Part shown: positions 1-8,297 of the stretch, one piece after another | Layout of the letters: each line of letters starts with the position of its first letter | How positions within the stretch are numbered: the first letter of the stretch is position 1 | From: Thalassovita aquimarina | GTDB taxonomy: Bacteria; Pseudomonadota; Alphaproteobacteria; Rhodobacterales; Rhodobacteraceae | Assembly (NCBI RefSeq): GCF_018219815.1 | Contig: NZ_JADMKU010000001.1 | Location: 62,001-126,000, forward strand | Reading direction: 5' to 3' | DNA length: 64,000 bases | Notes under the pieces: generated by a model | Told to the model about the DNA's origin: nothing | Databases searched by the model: none | What the model saw: only the letters and a program-made list of their open reading frames with translations | Program-made: the position numbers and the translations under genes

Positions 1-345
1 CCCGGCGCGCAGGGCCGTCGCGCCTTGATTGTTGTCCTCTGTATGAACGGAGGACGCCATCTGAAAGCCGACGCGAGGCACGGTGCGGATCACGGATTGC
101 GCCTTGCCGGTATCGCCCACGGCGGCGCGCGCTGCACTGATCCGGGCACTGATCGTGGCTTCGGATACGATACGGCCGCGCCACACTGCGTCGATCAGAT
201 TTTCCCGCGTAACGACCTCTCCGGACGCGCGCAACAGGCACAGAAGCAGGTCGAATACTTGTGGCTCGACGTGAATATTCTGCCCGTTCCGGGTCAATCT
301 GTGCCTATCAGCGTCGAGGCAGCAGTCCTGAAAATGATAGCGCAT
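1..345 (-). CDS. Winged-helix (OmpR/CadC-type) transcriptional regulator, 3' truncated by window edge
   Basis: The reading frame opens at an ATG at 345 and stays open to base 1, so only the first 115 residues are visible. They form one OmpR-type winged-helix DNA-binding domain. It starts MRYHFQDCCLDADRHRLTR, has the domain's typical VEPQVFDLLLCLL stretch at about 28-40, a recognition-helix region around ATISARISAARAAVG, and the wing signature TVPRVGFQM at about 91-99. There is no receiver domain in front, so this is the CadC/one-component layout in which an effector or sensor module follows C-terminally; that part lies outside the window. No clear Shine-Dalgarno precedes the ATG. A perfect CtrA-type box lies 14 bases upstream. 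Family call is firm; target and signal are unknown. Confidence 0.8.
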   Translation of the reverse strand, partial: MRYHFQDCCLDADRHRLTRNGQNIHVEPQVFDLLLCLLRASGEVVTRENLIDAVWRGRIVSEATISARISAARAAVGDTGKAQSVIRTVPRVGFQMASSVHTEDNNQGATALRAG

Positions 346-358
346 GGGACAATACTAC

Positions 359-373
359 TTAAAAATTCGTTAA
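359..373. promoter_or_regulatory. Putative CtrA-binding site TTAA-N7-TTAA
   Basis: Positions 359-362 and 370-373 both read TTAA with exactly seven bases between them, and the next base is C, giving the full TTAA-N7-TTAAC form of the alphaproteobacterial CtrA box. It sits in an AT-rich 150-bp gap, 14 bp in front of the minus-strand winged-helix gene and about 120 bp in front of the plus-strand small gene. I saw no second full match elsewhere in the window. Which gene it controls is inference. Confidence 0.5.
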
Positions 374-496
374 CCCTTCTAGATTTCTTCGCGACCGGTA
401 AAAAATCAAGAAAAAGACAGCGGTTTCTCAAGGCGGTCTTCAAGCGCTTTCACGCAAAGCGTGGTGTCCTGCTGGAAGACAATAGGGAGACCTCTC

Positions 497-682
497 ATGA
501 CCCGCCTTGACGAAGATATCCGCCTGCACCGCGATGGTTCGATCGACTATGCTTATTACCTTCAGCGTGGTCGCGTCATGCGCAGTGAACAAGCGCATCG
601 CTTATTCAGGAAGGCAACCGTACCGGCGCCGCGCTGGTCCCTCCGGGACTTGTGGGCCGTTTTTCCACGTTTCGCGTCCTGA
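497..682 (+). CDS. Small hypothetical protein (61 aa)
   Basis: A 61-residue protein beginning MTRLDEDIRLHRDGSIDYA. I chose the ATG at 497 over one 36 bases upstream because AGGGAGA (484-490) sits at ribosome-binding distance. The middle (DYAYYLQRGRVMRSEQAHRLF) resembles the short alpha-helical RSP_7527-like proteins common in Rhodobacteraceae, with an L-R-x-E-x-x-R-L-F type pattern; this is a recollection, not a search result. No signal peptide or membrane segment. Its 150-bp upstream gap is shared with the divergent winged-helix regulator and holds the CtrA-type box. Function unknown. Confidence 0.55.
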   Translation: MTRLDEDIRLHRDGSIDYAYYLQRGRVMRSEQAHRLFRKATVPAPRWSLRDLWAVFPRFAS

Positions 683-856
683 CCCTTTGTGGCCGGGCGT
701 GTTCTGACCGGGTGCCGAAACATCCACGGCCGGGGGTGTCTGCGGTGCCCGGTCTCTTGGTGCGGGGCTGAACCCGGTCCTTTGCCAAGGTGGGATATTA
801 ACACCGTCACCGTCAATCGCTAAGCTGCGCGGGGATAGGCGATTGGAAGACGGTGC

Positions 857-2470
857 ATGCAAGCTGAATCGGTACAGGCGCTTGGCGGGCTCGGATTGTT
901 CCTGGTGGGTATGCACATGCTGACCGAGGGGCTGCGCGGGCTGGCGGGCGAAAGGCTGCGCAGCATCCTGCAAAAATCGACCGACACGCCGCTCAAGGGG
1001 GCGACCGCCGGTGCGCTGACTACGGCGATGGTGCAGTCGTCCAGCGCCACCACGGTGGCGACAGTCGGTTTCGTGGCGGCCGGGCTGATGACGTTTCAGC
1101 AGGCTCTGGGGGTCGTTTTCGGGGCCAATATCGGCACCACCATCACCGGCTGGCTGGTCGCCATCGTCGGGTTCAAGCTCGATCTCGGGCTGGTCCTGAT
1201 GCCGGTCGTCCTGGGCGGGGCGCTGCTGCAGCTGTTTGCGCCCAACCCGTGGAAACAGGCCGGATGGGCGTTGGCGGGATTCGGGGTTCTTTTCATCGGC
1301 ATCGATGCGCTGAAAGACGGCATGGTCGCCTTCCGCGGCATCGTCACCCCCGACAGTTTCCCGGCCGACACGCTGGCCGGCCGGTTGAAACTGGTGGTTC
1401 TGGGCGCAGTGCTGACCGTCATCACCCAATCGTCGAGCGCCGGTGTCGCCAGTGCGCTGGCGGCGCTGGCGGTGGGCGCGATCACCTTTCCGCAGGCGGC
1501 CGCGCTGGTCATCGGGATGAATGTCGGCACCACCTTCACCGCCATGATCGCCACGCTGGGCGGCGGGACGGCGAGCCGCCGTACCGGGGTCAGCCACCTG
1601 ATCTTCAACCTGCTGACCGGCTGCATGGCCTTTGCTCTGCTCTGGCCGATCGGCTGGGCCATGCAGCGCCCTTGGGGCGTCGCGATGGCCGCCGATCCGC
1701 AGATGGCGCTGGTGGCGTTCCACACGTTTTTCAACTTCCTCGGCGTGGCGGCGGTGCTGGGTGTCACGTCGCAATTTTCCCGGCTGATCATCTGGATCGT
1801 GCCGGATCGCGGTACGCCGATGACGCGCAATCTGGGCCGGCAACTGCTGACCGATCCGGCCGCCGCACTGGATGCGGCCAATGCCGCGACGCACCGGATC
1901 ACGGCCGAGCTTATGACCCATCTTGGTCGCAATCTGAAACAGCCGGGCGTCGAAATCAGATCAGATGTTCTGACAGAAATCAGCGCGGCGACTCGCGAGG
2001 CACAAAGTTTCGTCCAGGCGATTTCGACCGAAAACGGAACGGCGGAGCAGGACAATCAGCAGGCGCTGATACATATTTTCGACCACCTGGACCGGTTGCG
2101 CCACCGGGCGATGCAGCGCGAAAGGATCGCGACGGCGGTGCAGGAGGCATCGCTGCAGGATCGTGGCCTCAAGCTCGGCGCGCTGATGCGCAGCTTCGCA
2201 CAGGAAGAGGATATCAGCCGCTTCGCGTCGGAGGCCAATGCGCTGCGCCGCGATTTCCGTGACTTCCGCGAACGCTACAGGGCCGAACAGATCCGGTTGG
2301 TCGCCAGCCACAGCCGGGAACCGCAGAACCTAACGCTGCTGCTGGATTCAGCGCGCTGGCTGCAACGGTCGGCCTATCATGTCTGGCGCATCGCCGACCT
2401 GTTGCGCGCGATAGAAACGGAGCAGCAGCCGCGCTCGGTGGATGACCTGCTGGCGGAAGAAAATGACTGA
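857..2470 (+). CDS. Na/Pi cotransporter family protein with C-terminal PhoU-like helical domain
   Basis: 537 residues, the usual length for bacterial NptA/YjbB-type sodium-phosphate cotransporters. The membrane part carries the duplicated Na_Pi_cotrans signature: VQSSSATT at about 59-66 and ITQSSSAG about 130 residues later, each followed by a glycine-rich GANIGTT / GMNVGTT helix. The last roughly 200 residues are soluble and helical (DHLDRLRHRAMQRERIAT), matching the PhoU-like tail of this family. The protein should sit in the inner membrane and move phosphate with sodium. The ATG at 857 has a GGAAGA stretch in front. It stands alone; the downstream gene cvpA converges on it. Family certain, direction of transport not shown by sequence. 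Confidence 0.9.
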   Translation: MQAESVQALGGLGLFLVGMHMLTEGLRGLAGERLRSILQKSTDTPLKGATAGALTTAMVQSSSATTVATVGFVAAGLMTFQQALGVVFGANIGTTITGWLVAIVGFKLDLGLVLMPVVLGGALLQLFAPNPWKQAGWALAGFGVLFIGIDALKDGMVAFRGIVTPDSFPADTLAGRLKLVVLGAVLTVITQSSSAGVASALAALAVGAITFPQAAALVIGMNVGTTFTAMIATLGGGTASRRTGVSHLIFNLLTGCMAFALLWPIGWAMQRPWGVAMAADPQMALVAFHTFFNFLGVAAVLGVTSQFSRLIIWIVPDRGTPMTRNLGRQLLTDPAAALDAANAATHRITAELMTHLGRNLKQPGVEIRSDVLTEISAATREAQSFVQAISTENGTAEQDNQQALIHIFDHLDRLRHRAMQRERIATAVQEASLQDRGLKLGALMRSFAQEEDISRFASEANALRRDFRDFRERYRAEQIRLVASHSREPQNLTLLLDSARWLQRSAYHVWRIADLLRAIETEQQPRSVDDLLAEEND

Positions 2471-2486
2471 CCGTTTCTCCGTCCGG

Positions 2487-2526
2487 CCAAGAAAAAGCGC
2501 CAAAGGGTGCTGAAGCCCCTTGGCGC
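2487..2526 (-). terminator. Rho-independent terminator of the cvpA end
   Basis: GCGCCAAAGGG (2497-2507) pairs with CCCCTTGGCGC (2516-2526) around an 8-base loop, one mismatch. Read on the minus strand the stem is followed by CTTTTTCTT (2488-2496). It lies just past the cvpA stop codon, and may also slow transcription arriving from the convergent phosphate transporter gene. Confidence 0.75.
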
Positions 2527-2550
2527 TCTGCGGTTGAAAAGGTGCCGTGC

Positions 2551-3105
2551 TTACTGTTCGCAGACACCGACCAATTCTTCATACTGCCGGGTGATCCAGC
2601 CAAGCGCCTGTTCGGGATCGCGATCCTCGATCTTGCCGGTCATCTTGCCGAACACCTTGGCCGACCGGCTGCCTTCGACCATGGCGACATCCTGACCGGT
2701 GATCACGGTTTCATAGACGAAGAAGGCGATGGCGACCAACAGGATCCCGCGCAACACGCCGAACAGGAAGCCAAGCCCCTGATCCAGTCCGCCCAGAACC
2801 GAGCGTTGCACCAGAGAGGCAAACAGCGGCGTGAACAACGAGGCCAGGACCAGCGCCAATGCGAAGACGGCGGCGAAGGAGGCGATGATGCTGAGTTCGC
2901 AACTGTCGGCGATCATCTCGCCCAGCACCGGGATTTCCTTCACCAGCGGTTGCACTTGCGGCGCGAAGACGAAGGCCAGAACGGCGGCGGCGATCCATCC
3001 GGTGATCGCCAGCGCCTCGCGCACCAATCCGCGCGAATATGCCAGCAGCGCCGACAGGATGATGACCAGCGCCACGACGCCGTCGATGATGGTAAAGCCT
3101 TCCAT
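2551..3105 (-). CDS. cvpA: CvpA family inner-membrane protein
   Basis: 184 residues with four hydrophobic segments (roughly 5-25, 30-50, 68-95, 105-130). The start MEGFTIIDGVVALVIILSA and the RGLVREAL turn are typical of CvpA, the membrane protein named after colicin V production. It begins 30 bp after the radA stop on the same strand, so the two are co-transcribed; radA-cvpA is a familiar alphaproteobacterial pair. In many relatives purF follows, but here a terminator does. Known role in other bacteria: envelope stress and, loosely, purine-related growth; no catalytic motif is visible. Confidence 0.88.
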   Translation of the reverse strand: MEGFTIIDGVVALVIILSALLAYSRGLVREALAITGWIAAAVLAFVFAPQVQPLVKEIPVLGEMIADSCELSIIASFAAVFALALVLASLFTPLFASLVQRSVLGGLDQGLGFLFGVLRGILLVAIAFFVYETVITGQDVAMVEGSRSAKVFGKMTGKIEDRDPEQALGWITRQYEELVGVCEQ

Positions 3106-3135
3106 AGTGCCTTTATTCCCTATTGCCTGCGCGCT

Positions 3136-4503
3136 TCATCCGGCGCCGAATACGTCACCTACAAACGTGGCCAGATCCCCGTATTGCCGAAGCGTCAGGC
3201 CGTTTCCCCCTTTGGCCTTTCCACCTGCGGGGGCAATCGCTGTCGAAAAACCAAGTTTTTGCGCTTCTTTCAACCTGTTTTCGGTCTGGCCCACCGGTCT
3301 GAGCGCCCCGGAGAGCGAGATTTCACCGAAAACCACCGTATCGGCGGGCAGGGCGGCGTCTTCGCGCGCCGACAGAAGCGCGGCGGCCACCGCGAGGTCG
3401 GCAGCGGGTTCCTGCACCTTCATGCCGCCCGCGACGTTCAGGTAGACGTCGAGCCCGGCAAAGGGGATGCCGCAGCGCGCCTCGAGCACGGCCAGGATCA
3501 TCGCCAATCTCGACCCGTCCCAGCCCACAACGCTGCGCCGCGCCTGCGAATGCGGCGACGGCGCGATCAGGGCCTGGAATTCCACCAGCACCGGGCGGGT
3601 GCCCTCGATGCCGGAAAATACCACCGATCCGGGGCTGGGTTCGCCACGTTCGGACAGGAACAGGGCGGACGGGTTGCCGACCTCGGCCAGCCCGCCGCCG
3701 GTCATTTCGAACACGCCGATTTCGTCAGCCGGGCCGAAGCGGTTCTTGACGGCACGCAGGATGCGGAACTGGTGGCCGCGTTCGCCCTCGAAATACAGCA
3801 CCGTGTCGACCATGTGTTCGACCACGCGGGGGCCCGCGATCTGGCCTTCCTTGGTGACGTGGCCAACGAGGACGACCGAGATGCCCTTGCGTTTGGCGAA
3901 ACTGGTCAGTTCGTGCGCGGCGGCGCGCACCTGTGACACGCTTCCCGGCGCGCTTTCGACATTGTCGGCCCACATGGTCTGGATCGAATCGATGATCGCC
4001 AGTTGCGGGCGTTCGGCCTCCAGCGTGGTCAGGATGTCGCGCAGGTTGGTTTCGGCGGCCAGTTTCACCGGCGCGTCCGAAAGCCCCAGCCGCTGTGCCC
4101 GCATACGGACCTGTGCGCTGGCCTCCTCGCCGCTGACATAGATGGTTTTCAGCCCCGCCTGGGCAAACCGCGCGGCGGCCTGCAGCAGCAGGGTGGATTT
4201 GCCGATGCCCGGATCGCCGCCGACAAGGATGGCGCTTGACGGCACCAATCCGCCGCCCAGCACCCGGTCCAGTTCGCCCAGTCCACTATGGGTGCGCGGC
4301 GGCGGGGCTTCCTCGGTCGACAGGTCGGTCAGCTGGATTGCCGAACCGCGCTTGCCGCCCAGCGATTTTCTGGCCGGACCGGCGGACAGCGGCGTGTCCT
4401 CGACGATGGAGTTCCATTCGCCGCAACCGTCGCAGCGGCCGGACCATTTGTTATATGTCGCGCCGCAGGCGGTGCAGGAGAATGTTTTCGTCGCTTTGGC
4501 CAT
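3136..4503 (-). CDS. radA: DNA repair protein RadA (branch-migration ATPase)
   Basis: 455 residues. Domains in order: N-terminal four-cysteine zinc finger (CTAC...CDGC, about 10-27), RecA-like ATPase with Walker A GDPGIGKST near 95, the RadA-specific KNRFG motif near 255, and a C-terminal Lon-protease-like domain (LDVYLNVAGG, AVAAALLSA). RadA binds single-stranded DNA and drives branch migration during recombination. I chose the ATG at 4503 because it starts MAKATKTFSC directly before the zinc finger; the frame is open 13 codons further, but those residues (MFDPPAPLLHQHA) are not typical. Co-oriented with cvpA downstream and the PqiA-like gene upstream. Confidence 0.95.
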   Translation of the reverse strand: MAKATKTFSCTACGATYNKWSGRCDGCGEWNSIVEDTPLSAGPARKSLGGKRGSAIQLTDLSTEEAPPPRTHSGLGELDRVLGGGLVPSSAILVGGDPGIGKSTLLLQAAARFAQAGLKTIYVSGEEASAQVRMRAQRLGLSDAPVKLAAETNLRDILTTLEAERPQLAIIDSIQTMWADNVESAPGSVSQVRAAAHELTSFAKRKGISVVLVGHVTKEGQIAGPRVVEHMVDTVLYFEGERGHQFRILRAVKNRFGPADEIGVFEMTGGGLAEVGNPSALFLSERGEPSPGSVVFSGIEGTRPVLVEFQALIAPSPHSQARRSVVGWDGSRLAMILAVLEARCGIPFAGLDVYLNVAGGMKVQEPAADLAVAAALLSAREDAALPADTVVFGEISLSGALRPVGQTENRLKEAQKLGFSTAIAPAGGKAKGGNGLTLRQYGDLATFVGDVFGAG

Positions 4504-4576
4504 GGCGTGTTGATGCAACAGCGGGGCGGGCGGGTCAAACACGAATAAGTTGGTAGAGGCGCTTCGTACAGCGCCG

Positions 4577-5020
4577 CTATTCGGGTTGGGGACCTGCCTT
4601 TTCCTTCGACAGGATACCGATCCCCAGCGAGACGAGGATACAAGCAGTGAACAGATAAAGCCCCCAGGCCACCTCGATTTTGCCGACCCCGATCCCCTTG
4701 GCCACGGTGATGTACAAGGCGATCAGGAAAATATCCCCCATCGCTAGCTTGCCCAGCACCGTCAGCGCCGGCAGCGCCCGCCGGTCGAGCCAACCGAACT
4801 GCACCAAGGCGAGCCCCAGCGTTTTCAGGAACGGCGCGAAGAGCGCGAAGAAGGTCACCAGCAGGGCGAGGAAGACATCGGTGTCCCACAGGCTTTGCAG
4901 CCCGGAAATCACGCTGATCTCGCTCATCCCGAACAAGGGCAGCAATCCGGCGCGCAGCAGCGGCGCGAACCAGGCCACCGGGAACAGGATCAGCAGCGCG
5001 AGATTGATATATTTGAGCAT
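4577..5020 (-). CDS. Paraquat-inducible protein A-like membrane protein
   Basis: 147 residues with four predicted membrane helices. The first half (WFAPLLRAGLLPLFG) and the GKLAMGDIFLIALYITVAKG stretch match the core of PqiA domains, where a conserved helix reads like K-x-x-x-M-x-D-V-F. Classical PqiA carries two such domains and cytoplasmic zinc fingers; this is a single short domain without cysteines. PqiA-type proteins work with MCE-domain lipid-transport machinery, and mlaE/mlaF lie just upstream on the same strand, so a role in envelope lipid homeostasis is plausible inference. No MCE protein is encoded in the window. Confidence 0.65.
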   Translation of the reverse strand: MLKYINLALLILFPVAWFAPLLRAGLLPLFGMSEISVISGLQSLWDTDVFLALLVTFFALFAPFLKTLGLALVQFGWLDRRALPALTVLGKLAMGDIFLIALYITVAKGIGVGKIEVAWGLYLFTACILVSLGIGILSKEKAGPQPE

Positions 5021-5080
5021 CGGTTTTCCTTGTGCGCGGACCCTTCCCAGCTAGGCGAACAGCACCGCCGGTACAAGCGC

Positions 5081-5467
5081 TCAGGCGAAATAGGCGGCGA
5101 CGCTCAGCCCCAGCATCAGGCAAACCGTGCCGATCACCGTTAGGTCGATCCAGTGGAACCCGTCATCGCGCACCGACGTGTACCAATCATATAGGATCCA
5201 CGCATAGAGGCCGAGGATCAGGAAGATACGCAACTGCTGTGCTTCGGTACCGGGCCACCATGACGGCGGCGTCAGCCAGATCAGGAACAACACCACCGCC
5301 GCCCCGGTGCACAGCCAAGCGGCCAGCGGCGGTTTCGGTTCGCGCAGCCGGATCAGTTCGGCCACCGCGATCAGCACCGGCAGGGACAGCACGGACATGT
5401 TGAGCAGGAAGGCCAGAAGCGCGGGCGCATCATCGAGGAAGGTAACAAAGCCGTCGGTTTCGGTCAT
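5081..5467 (-). CDS. Hypothetical membrane protein with four predicted helices
   Basis: About 128 residues from the ATG at 5467 (MTETDGFVTFLDDAP). The frame is open 18 codons further upstream, but the added residues look untranslated. Four hydrophobic segments are visible: about 14-36, 47-63, 77-93 and 106-126. The PPSWWPG loop between helices two and three is aromatic-rich. No family recognised. It lies between mlaF and the PqiA-like gene, all on the minus strand with short gaps of about 60-95 bases, so it is probably part of the same envelope-related transcription unit. Confidence 0.6.
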   Translation of the reverse strand: MTETDGFVTFLDDAPALLAFLLNMSVLSLPVLIAVAELIRLREPKPPLAAWLCTGAAVVLFLIWLTPPSWWPGTEAQQLRIFLILGLYAWILYDWYTSVRDDGFHWIDLTVIGTVCLMLGLSVAAYFA

Positions 5468-5560
5468 CGCGGGGTCCCGGAGTTTCACGGGCAGAGTGGA
5501 CCTAGCGGCAAAGTGAAACAACCCCTGTATGTGCCGGAATGGCGGGATCGTGCGCGGGTA

Positions 5561-6307
5561 TTACCGCACCGCCTCGATCGGACCTTCGGCGCGGCCATGG
5601 ATGAACTGGTCGAGGTAGGGATCGCCCGAATTGTCCATCTCGGACACCGGTCCGGACCACTTGATCACCCCGTCATGCAGCATCGCCACGTTGTCGGCAA
5701 TCGCCCGCACGCTGGACATGTCATGGGTGATGGTCATCGCCGTCGCGCCCATTTCCACCACGATTTCGCGGATAAGGTCGTTGATCACGCCCGCCATGAT
5801 CGGGTCGAGCCCGGTGGTCGGTTCGTCGAAGAAGATGATCTCGGGCTCGGCGGCGATGGCGCGAGCCAGCCCGACGCGCTTCTGCATCCCGCCCGACAAT
5901 TCGGCCGGGAAAAGGTCGGCTGTTTCGGGTTTCAGCCCGACGCGGCGCAGCTTCTCGATGGCGATCTCGCGCGCCTCGGCCTTGGGCCGCTTCAGCGATC
6001 CGCGCAGCAGCCGGAAGGCGACATTCTGCCAGACCGGCAGGGAATCGAACAGCGCACCGCCCTGGAACAGCATGCCGAACCGGGCGAGGAAGGCGTCGCG
6101 GTCGCCTTCGCGCGTATCCTTGCCATCCAGCAGGATCCGGCCACGATCGGGAGTGATCAGCCCAAGCACGCATTTCAGCGCCACCGACTTGCCGGTGCCC
6201 GAGCCCCCGATGATCACCATCGAGGTGCCGGTCTGGATCGACAGGTTGACCCCCTGCAGAACCTTCTTGGGGCCGAACCCCTTGTGGACGTCGATAAGGT
6301 CGATCAT
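5561..6307 (-). CDS. mlaF: ABC transporter ATP-binding protein, MlaF-like (phospholipid transport)
   Basis: 248 residues. Walker A GGSGTGKS near 40, the signature motif LSGGMQKR near 140, Walker B IIFFDEPTTGLDP near 160 and the switch histidine in ITHDM near 200. MlaF energises MlaE in moving phospholipids or related lipids between the membranes. The ATG at 6307 overlaps the mlaE stop by four bases (ATGA), which fixes the start and implies translational coupling. The frame is open 43 codons further upstream but that part overlaps mlaE. Periplasmic MlaD and MlaC are not in the window. Confidence 0.9.
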   Translation of the reverse strand: MIDLIDVHKGFGPKKVLQGVNLSIQTGTSMVIIGGSGTGKSVALKCVLGLITPDRGRILLDGKDTREGDRDAFLARFGMLFQGGALFDSLPVWQNVAFRLLRGSLKRPKAEAREIAIEKLRRVGLKPETADLFPAELSGGMQKRVGLARAIAAEPEIIFFDEPTTGLDPIMAGVINDLIREIVVEMGATAMTITHDMSSVRAIADNVAMLHDGVIKWSGPVSEMDNSGDPYLDQFIHGRAEGPIEAVR

Positions 6308-7086
6308 GCCGAGAAAAACAGCTCCGTCAGGATGTAGTTGGCCGCGAAGATCAGCACCGAGGCCGCCACGACGGCCGATTTCGTCGCCCGGCCCACGCCC
6401 TGCGCGCCGCGCGCCGAATGCATGCCGTAGAAACAACCGATCAGCGCCACGATGAAACCGAACACGGCGCCCTTGATCAGGCCCGAAACGACGTCGAAGG
6501 TTTCCAGGAAATCCATCGTGTTGGTCAGGTAGGCGGCGGCGTTGAATTCCAGCCGGGTGATCCCCACCAGATAGCCGCCCATGATGCCGACTACGTCGCC
6601 GACGCCGACAAGCACCGGCACTGCCAACGTGGCGGCCAGAACCCGGGGCAGGGTGAGGTATTTCATCGGATGGGTCGACAGGGTGACCAGCGCGTCGATC
6701 TGTTCGGTCACTTTCATGGTGCCTATTTCGGCGGCAATGGAGCTTGCCACCCGCGCCGCCACCATCAACCCGCCCAGGACCGGACCCAGTTCGCGCACCA
6801 TGCCGATGGCGACGATCGAGGGCACCACCGCTTCGGCATTGAAGCGCGACCCGCCGGCATAGATCTGCAGCGCCAGCGCGCCGCCGGTGAAAAGCGTCGT
6901 CATCCCCACAACCGGCAGCGACAGCCAGCCGATATGCAGCAGCGCATTCATGAATTCACGGCCATAGAAAGGCGGCCGGAACAGGTGGCTGACGGTTTCG
7001 GCGGCATAAAGCGTCACCCGCCCGATCATTGCCAGGGCGGCCAGGACATTCGCGCCGAGCGCGGCAAGGGGCGCGGTCAGGTTCAT
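6304..7086 (-). CDS. mlaE: MlaE-family ABC transporter permease (phospholipid/sterol type)
   Basis: 260 residues with five to six membrane helices and the MlaE signatures: an amphipathic N-terminal helix, [37 protein letters not shown] at about 100-120, and [14 protein letters not shown] near 140. It is the inner-membrane permease of an MCE-type lipid transporter. The start at 7086 overlaps the alr stop (ATGA at 7083-7086), and its stop overlaps mlaF the same way, so alr-mlaE-mlaF is one coupled operon, an arrangement known in Rhodobacteraceae. Substrate specificity cannot be read from the sequence. Confidence 0.92.
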   Translation of the reverse strand: MNLTAPLAALGANVLAALAMIGRVTLYAAETVSHLFRPPFYGREFMNALLHIGWLSLPVVGMTTLFTGGALALQIYAGGSRFNAEAVVPSIVAIGMVRELGPVLGGLMVAARVASSIAAEIGTMKVTEQIDALVTLSTHPMKYLTLPRVLAATLAVPVLVGVGDVVGIMGGYLVGITRLEFNAAAYLTNTMDFLETFDVVSGLIKGAVFGFIVALIGCFYGMHSARGAQGVGRATKSAVVAASVLIFAANYILTELFFSA

Positions 7087-8126
7087 GAGCTCACATAGCG
7101 GCGGCGATAGCGCGCGCCCAGAGAGGTGAGGATTTCGTATCCGATGGTTCCGGCATTGTCGGCCAGAACATTGACGGTCTGACGCGCGTTCAGAAGGTCG
7201 AGCTGTTGCGGGTCCTCTTCCAGGTCGGTCACGTCCGCGGTGATCAGGTCCATCGAGATGCGGCCGACGATGGGGCAGGGGATGTCGCCCGCGAAAAGCT
7301 GTGTTTTCGGCGCCATGATGCGGTGGATGCCGTCGGCGTAGCCGGCCGCGACGGTGGCGATGCGGCTGGGCCTCTGGGCCGTCCAGGTATTGCCGTAGCC
7401 CACGGTTTCGCCCGGTTCGACGTCGCGGCACTGGATCACCGGCAGGCTGACAAGGGCCACCGGGCGCGCCTGTTCGAAAGGCAACCCGCCATAAAGCCCG
7501 ATCCCGGGCCGGGTCACGTCGAAATGATAATCGGGGCCCAGCAGGATGCCGCCCGTCGCCGCCAGGGATCGCGGCACGTCGCAGCCTTCGGTCATCTCGC
7601 GGAACGCCTGCAGTTGCTGGGCATTCATCGGGTGATCCGGTTCGTCGGCACAGGCCAGATGCGACATGATCAGCCGGATGTTCTGTCCCAGGGCGATGTC
7701 GCGCAGCGCCGCCCACTCAGCCGCTTCCATTCCCAGCCGGTTCATGCCGCTGTCCAGCTGCACGCCGAACGGATGGCCCGGCAACGCCTCGACATGGCGC
7801 AGCATCTGGTCGATCGAATTCAGCATCGGCGTCAGCTGCAGGTCATGGATCATGTCGGTGTCGCCACCCATATGTCCGGAAAAGACGCAGATCTCGGGCC
7901 CGGGGCCGAGCGCCTGGCGCACCGCGGCGCCTTCTTCGGCCACCGCCACGAAAAACTTGCGCGCCCCGGCCCGGGCCAAGGTCTGGGCCACCCGGCCCGA
8001 ATCCAGCCCATAGCCATCGGCTTTGACAACCGCGGCGGTTTGCACCCCCGGTCCCGAAGCCGCATCCAGCGCCTGCCAGTTCCCGGCCAGCGCATCGAGA
8101 TCAATCGTCAGTGTCGAAGTCGTCAT
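7083..8126 (-). CDS. alr: Alanine racemase
   Basis: 347 residues from the ATG at 8126 ([17 protein letters not shown]). The frame extends 14 codons upstream without ribosome-site support. The PLP lysine lies in [10 protein letters not shown] (K35), the catalytic tyrosine of the C-terminal barrel in TVGYGNTW near 240, and the substrate-loop motif [12 protein letters not shown] near 285. It converts L- to D-alanine for peptidoglycan. It heads the alr-mlaE-mlaF operon. A copy of the window's palindromic intergenic element (8179-8257), oriented towards alr, lies in its leader. Confidence 0.94.
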   Translation of the reverse strand: MTTSTLTIDLDALAGNWQALDAASGPGVQTAAVVKADGYGLDSGRVAQTLARAGARKFFVAVAEEGAAVRQALGPGPEICVFSGHMGGDTDMIHDLQLTPMLNSIDQMLRHVEALPGHPFGVQLDSGMNRLGMEAAEWAALRDIALGQNIRLIMSHLACADEPDHPMNAQQLQAFREMTEGCDVPRSLAATGGILLGPDYHFDVTRPGIGLYGGLPFEQARPVALVSLPVIQCRDVEPGETVGYGNTWTAQRPSRIATVAAGYADGIHRIMAPKTQLFAGDIPCPIVGRISMDLITADVTDLEEDPQQLDLLNARQTVNVLADNAGTIGYEILTSLGARYRRRYVSS

Positions 8127-8178
8127 GGTCACGTGTTTTGACAGACCGGCAAGAATGGTCAAGCGCAAACACTCCGTT

Positions 8179-8257
8179 CTTTTTCTTGGTGTAAACAGCC
8201 CGGGGGGAATGCCTTGGATCTCAGCGTGGATTTCAAGGCAGAGGGGGCGGCGCCCCC
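8179..8257 (-). repeat. Modular palindromic intergenic element, copy A
   Basis: Read on the minus strand: a GC hairpin (GGGGGC-GCC-GCCCCC, 8243-8257), a second imperfect inverted repeat with outer arms TGCCTTG/CAAGGCA, then a run of C and G followed by GTTTACACCAAGAAAAAG (8179-8196). The same three-part design recurs at four other places in the window. It lies between dnaB and alr and points towards alr, ending about 52 bases before its start codon. Confidence 0.65.
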
Positions 8258-8297
8258 GCGTTCCCGCCCCGATGCCGGGTGAAGCCCTCCGGACAGA

